This document shows positions 5,492-5,579 of a DNA stretch of 5,579 nt, in pieces; the first letter of the stretch is position 1; each line of letters starts with the position of its first letter. Origin of the DNA: Deltaproteobacteria bacterium (GTDB taxonomy: Bacteria; Desulfobacterota; Desulfobacteria; Desulfobacterales; Desulfatibacillaceae); contig JAFDHW010000178.1 in the NCBI GenBank assembly GCA_019308705.1, forward strand, positions 1 through 5,579, written 5' to 3'. The position numbers and the translations under genes are program-made. The notes below the pieces were generated by a model. That model was given only the letters and a program-made list of their open reading frames with translations. It was not told the DNA's origin and searched no databases.

Positions 5492-5579
5492 TTTCCGTGC
5501 TGGCAAGGATAGAGGGGTGAAGGCGTACTTTGGTACGCCGAGCCCCGATAACGCGGCCAGCGCGGAAATCGGGCGAGCC
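5464..5579. mobile_element. Partial repeat or insertion-sequence end disrupting the hydrolase
   Basis: From about CCTAACCCGG (5464) to the window edge the DNA stops matching hydrolase coding sequence and becomes dominated by long inverted repeats. The stretch 5464-5485 is of the kind I associate with terminal repeats of insertion sequences in related bacteria, but that is memory and unverified. No transposase is visible, since the element runs off the right edge. Alternatives are a dispersed REP-like palindrome, a MITE, or an intergenic RNA structure after a simple frameshift. The left boundary is a guess from where protein similarity seems to end. Confidence 0.4.
5486..5574 (+). repeat. 89-base nested stem-loop
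   Basis: Positions 5486-5504 pair with 5556-5574 over 19 contiguous pairs, two of them T-G (5498/5562 and 5489/5571). Inside, GGGG (5514-5517) pairs with CCCC (5543-5546). At the tip GGCGTAC (5522-5528) pairs perfectly with GTACGCC (5533-5539) around loop TTTG. Both imperfect outer pairs are U-G in a + strand transcript but A-C in the other, hinting that + strand RNA or single-stranded DNA is the functional form. It has no T-run, so it is not an ordinary terminator. The hydrolase stop codon lies in its left arm. Confidence 0.85.

Noticed and set aside
5522..5539. Apical hairpin as an intrinsic terminator for the operon
   Set aside because: Perfect stem but no T-run follows on either strand; it is better explained as the tip of the larger nested structure.
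1..5579. CRISPR array, tRNA or rRNA genes, toxin-antitoxin or phage genes
   Set aside because: No regularly spaced repeats, no cloverleaf or rRNA-like sequence, and no such protein motifs on either strand.

Overview
The window is a compact, very GC-rich stretch (coding regions overwhelmingly use G- or C-ending codons). It carries six genes, all on the + strand: rho, rpmE, prfA, prmC, a tsaC/ywlC-type threonylcarbamoyl-AMP synthase, and an exported alpha/beta hydrolase whose 3' end is replaced by a repeat-like element. The Rho protein (C-terminus ending DFLESMNQ, P-loop SPPRTGKT) and the order rho-rpmE-prfA-prmC resemble sulfate- or metal-reducing Desulfobacterota (the old Deltaproteobacteria). 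This placement is from remembered family resemblance only.

Layout. Positions 1-224 hold no gene I can support; there is at most a weak leftward promoter at the extreme left edge. A near-consensus sigma70-type promoter (TTGACA, 17 bases, TATTTT) at 225-253 drives rho through a leader of about 345 bases. The first part of that leader is strikingly C-rich and G-poor (28 C and 6 G in 271-330), as expected for a Rho loading site and hence for Rho autoregulation. A perfect 16-base GC palindrome follows at 445-460. rho (604-1869) is followed by a hairpin plus T5 (possible intrinsic terminator), then rpmE (1959-2180) with a strong ribosome binding site. The 73-base rpmE-prfA gap holds alternative hairpins and an unusually distant Shine-Dalgarno sequence. 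From prfA onward the genes are tightly packed (7-base gap, 1-base gap, 4-base ATGA overlap), so prfA-prmC-tsaC-hydrolase looks like one transcript.

Functionally this is a gene-expression cluster: transcription termination (Rho), a ribosomal protein (L31), translation termination (RF1), the methyltransferase that modifies the RF1 GGQ glutamine (PrmC), and the first enzyme of tRNA t6A synthesis. The hydrolase is the outlier. It has a signal peptide and a Ser nucleophile elbow but stops before the regions expected to carry the catalytic Asp and His.

The right end (about 5464-5579) is different in kind. It is a structured element with a 19-bp outer stem (two U-G wobbles), an inner GGGG/CCCC pairing and a perfect 7-bp apical hairpin. 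It looks like the end of an insertion sequence or a dispersed palindromic repeat, cut by the window edge. I regard this element, the rho leader and the two rpmE-flanking gaps as the parts most worth a second look. I see no evidence for a wholly new multi-gene system.
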